A stretch of 64,000 nucleotides of DNA from Sediminicoccus rosea (GTDB taxonomy: Bacteria > Pseudomonadota > Alphaproteobacteria > Acetobacterales > Acetobacteraceae): positions 1,047,501 through 1,111,500 of the forward strand of contig NZ_CP137852.1 in the NCBI RefSeq assembly GCF_033547095.1. The letters run 5' to 3'. This document shows, in pieces, positions 62,192 to 64,000 of the stretch (its first letter is position 1; every line of letters starts with the position of its first letter). A program made the position numbers and the translations under genes. Under the pieces are notes generated by a model. That model was given only the letters and a program-made list of their open reading frames with translations. It had not been told where the DNA came from and did not search any database.

Positions 62192-62881
62192 TCAAGCGAT
62201 CTCCCGGATCAGCTTGCGGCGGACCGCGGTGCCGAAGGCGTCGAAATCCTCGGCGACGATCATGAAGGCGCCGGCGCCGCCGATCACGCTCTGGTGGAAA
62301 TACTGGTCAAGCGGGACCTGCGGCATGCGCCCGAAGGTCGGCCGGTCATTGATGATGGGCAGGCCGTTGATGATGATGCCCTGCGCCACCGCCTCGTCCC
62401 GCGCCAGCTCCGCCGGCCGGCCGGAATTGTTCACGCCGTCGGCCGAGACGTCGATCACGCGGCGCGTGCCCTCGAAGGGCGCCTCGGCCAGGGTGCGGCG
62501 GGAGAAGTCGATCGCGCCCGAGATCGAGGTCCAGGAGAGGGAGGCCCGCGGCGCCTCGGCCAGCGCGGAGGACCAGGCATCGGCATCGGCCTGGTTCGCG
62601 ATCCGCGTCCAGGGCAGGACGAGGCGCTGATACTCGAAGCCCGCCCATTCGACATAGGCGAGGCCGATGGCGCCGATCATGCCGCGGCGGATCACCTCCA
62701 CCACCCGCGGGTCGCTCACCGCGTTGCGGTAGCCCTCGCGCTGGAGGCGCGCCTCATCCTCGTCGATCGAGCGGCTGACATCCACGGCGAGGACGAGGAG
62801 CACATCCACCGGCTCGGGCGCCTGGGCGCGGGCGCTGAGCGGAAGGGCCGCCGAGGCGGCCAGAAGGGAGCGACGACGCAT
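62192..62881 (-). CDS. DUF1194 exported VWA-like protein
   Basis: A 229-residue protein. A signal peptide (RRRSLLAASAALPLSARAQA, cleavage near residue 20) is followed by a von Willebrand factor A-like fold: VDVLLVLAVDVSRSIDEDEA, with the MIDAS-type DVSRS, RRVIDVSADGVNNSGRPAEL as the second metal loop, and a C-terminal helix ending FGTAVRRKLIREIA. DUF1194 is common in alphaproteobacteria, periplasmic and of unknown role; the MIDAS suggests metal-dependent binding of a partner. It lies between a sugar aminotransferase and the FkbM genes on the same strand. Confidence 0.87.
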   Translation of the reverse strand: MRRRSLLAASAALPLSARAQAPEPVDVLLVLAVDVSRSIDEDEARLQREGYRNAVSDPRVVEVIRRGMIGAIGLAYVEWAGFEYQRLVLPWTRIANQADADAWSSALAEAPRASLSWTSISGAIDFSRRTLAEAPFEGTRRVIDVSADGVNNSGRPAELARDEAVAQGIIINGLPIINDRPTFGRMPQVPLDQYFHQSVIGGAGAFMIVAEDFDAFGTAVRRKLIREIA

Positions 62882-62924
62882 GGCGTTCGACCTCGCGCGC
62901 GGGGTGTCCCGGCATCAAAGCCCC

Positions 62925-62950
62925 CCAGGCATGGGAAATGCAATGCCTGG
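62925..62950. terminator. Hairpin between aminotransferase and DUF1194 genes
   Basis: CCAGGCAT (62925-62932) and ATGCCTGG (62943-62950) form a perfect 8-bp stem with a 10-nt loop in the 101-bp gap between two co-oriented minus-strand genes. On that strand it is followed by GGGGGGCTTTGATG rather than a T-run, so termination would be incomplete at best. Confidence 0.45.
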
Positions 62951-62982
62951 TTGCATGCGAGCGGCGCTTTTCCCGGGGGGTC

Positions 62983-64000
62983 TCAGCCCAGGCCGCGCAG
63001 CACGGCGGTGCAGACGCGCTCCACCTCGCCCTCCTCCAGATAGGGGTGCATGGGCAGCGACATGACCTGGTGGCACAGCGCCTCGCTCACCGCGAGCGGC
63101 GGGGCGGCGGAGAGCGAAGCCGCATGGCTCGCTGCATAGGCCGGCTGGTGGTGCAGCGGCTTCGGGTAATAGACGCCGAAGGGGATGCCGTCGGCCTTCA
63201 GCGAATCCTGCACCCGGGCGCGCTCGGCGGCGTCGCGGCAGCGGATGGTGTAGAGGCCCCAGGCCGATTGCGCCGTGTTCGGCACGCGCTGCAGGGCGAC
63301 CTTGCCGGCGAGGCGCTGGCCATACCAGCCGGCCACCTTGGCGCGGTCCTTCAGCTCCTGGTCGAAGAGGTCCATCTTGCAGAGCAGGATCGCCGCCTGG
63401 ATCGTGTCCAGCCGCCCATTCATGCCGATGCGCAGCACCTCGTACCGGCCGCCGCCCTCGCCATGGGTGCGCAGCGAGCGATAGAGCGCGGCGCGGTCTT
63501 CCGACGGCGTGAGGATCGCACCGCCATCGCCGTAGCAGCCCAGCGTCTTGGTCGGATAGAAGCTGAGCGTCGTCGCATCCGAATGCTGGCCGAGCGACTT
63601 GCCGTGCAGCGTGGCGCCGAAGGCCTGCGCCGCGTCATCCAGCGTGAACATGCCATGCTTCGCCGCGATGGCGCGGATGCCGTCCCAATCGGCCGGCAGG
63701 CCGAAGAGGTCCACGCCGACGATGGCGCGCGGCTTGAGCTTGCCCTCGGCCAGGACCAGCGCGATGCGGCGCTCGAGGTCGGCCAGGTCCATGTTGAAGC
63801 TGTCGGGGTCCACATCCACGAAGACCGGCGTGGCGCCCAGCACCAGCGGCACCTCGGCCGTCGCGGTATAGGTGAAGGCGGGCAGGAACACGGCGTCGCC
63901 GCGGCCGATGCCCTCGGCCATCATCGCGATCTGCAGCGCATCCGTGCCGGAGGAGACGCCCACCGCATGCACGCCGGAGAAGGCGGCCAGGCGGGCTTCC
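62983..64000 (-). CDS. DegT/DnrJ/EryC1-family sugar aminotransferase (partial at window edge)
   Basis: The C-terminal about 338 residues of a PLP-dependent sugar aminotransferase; the N-terminus lies beyond position 64000, and the reading frame is open to the edge (EARLAAFSGVHAVGVSSGTD). Features are VSSGTDALQIAMMAEGIGRG (PLP phosphate binding), AFTYTATAEVPLVLGATPVF, LDDAAQAFGATLHGKSLG, and the Schiff-base Lys in TTLSFYPTKTLGCYGDGG. The ending PYLEEGEVERVC is typical. These enzymes aminate keto-sugars on nucleotide carriers for O-antigen or glycoprotein glycans. With GmhA and the FkbM proteins it indicates a surface-glycan locus extending past the window. Confidence 0.93.
   Translation of the reverse strand, partial: EARLAAFSGVHAVGVSSGTDALQIAMMAEGIGRGDAVFLPAFTYTATAEVPLVLGATPVFVDVDPDSFNMDLADLERRIALVLAEGKLKPRAIVGVDLFGLPADWDGIRAIAAKHGMFTLDDAAQAFGATLHGKSLGQHSDATTLSFYPTKTLGCYGDGGAILTPSEDRAALYRSLRTHGEGGGRYEVLRIGMNGRLDTIQAAILLCKMDLFDQELKDRAKVAGWYGQRLAGKVALQRVPNTAQSAWGLYTIRCRDAAERARVQDSLKADGIPFGVYYPKPLHHQPAYAASHAASLSAAPPLAVSEALCHQVMSLPMHPYLEEGEVERVCTAVLRGLG

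Overview
The window is high-GC (apparently near 70 %) bacterial chromosome. NDUFA12 (a complex I accessory subunit of alphaproteobacteria), a MlaD protein, a B12-type ribonucleotide reductase-like protein, an HWE/HisKA_2 sensor kinase and a DUF1194 protein together point to an alphaproteobacterium. The overall feel is Rhodospirillales, probably Acetobacteraceae (Roseomonas-like); that lineage call is inference. There are about 53 protein genes, densely packed, with many ATGA, GTGA or TGATG stop/start overlaps. I found no RNA gene, CRISPR array, insertion sequence or prophage.

Layout. 1-2245: a minus-strand secretion-type operon (small Tyr/Ala-rich exported protein, coiled-coil plus beta-barrel outer-membrane protein, C39-type peptidase, start of another exported protein) that resembles the Pseudomonas Fap functional-amyloid export machinery, preceded by a cyclopropane-fatty-acid synthase. 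3683-10749: housekeeping and stress genes (rubredoxin, nucleoside deaminase, GST, EttA, GNAT) and a nuclease-like/DUF2075 helicase at the end of a FemAB-MGMT-EamA operon. 13152-16745: RidA and an NrdJ-derived TSCPD protein with an NrdR-like box, divergent from an NDUFA12-MlaD-DUF2155 operon. 16753-22066: surface-polysaccharide genes (DUF4214 protein, two glycosyltransferases, ManC/AlgA). 22128-29066: an M20 amidohydrolase with a complete oligopeptide ABC importer, followed by a histidine kinase. 30442-38531: YghU, exonuclease III, PhzF, leuS-lptE-holA and a secreted alpha/beta hydrolase.

38532-49679 is the most striking part. A 390-bp AT-rich leader precedes a 10.8-kb gene for a 3585-residue RTX adhesin. 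Its architecture is alternating DUF11-type domains, nine SdrD-B-like calcium-binding repeats, two RTX blocks and a type I secretion C-terminus. No type I secretion genes are nearby. 49814-59183 holds a class III transaminase, a CobW GTPase, a class III cyclase translationally overlapped with a vanadium-haloperoxidase/PAP2-like protein carrying a Met-rich repeat, a subtilisin-like protease, a WD40 protein, an aldo/keto reductase and a DUF3775 protein. 59203-64000 returns to surface sugars: GmhA, two tandem FkbM-type methyltransferases sharing an N-terminal module, a DUF1194 protein and a DegT-type sugar aminotransferase running off the edge.

Three copies of a dispersed ~46-bp palindromic element lie at gene 3' ends. 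The best candidates for an undescribed system are the Fap-like operon, the giant adhesin with its alternating domain design, the NrdJ paralogue with its NrdR-like site, and the cyclase/haloperoxidase pair.
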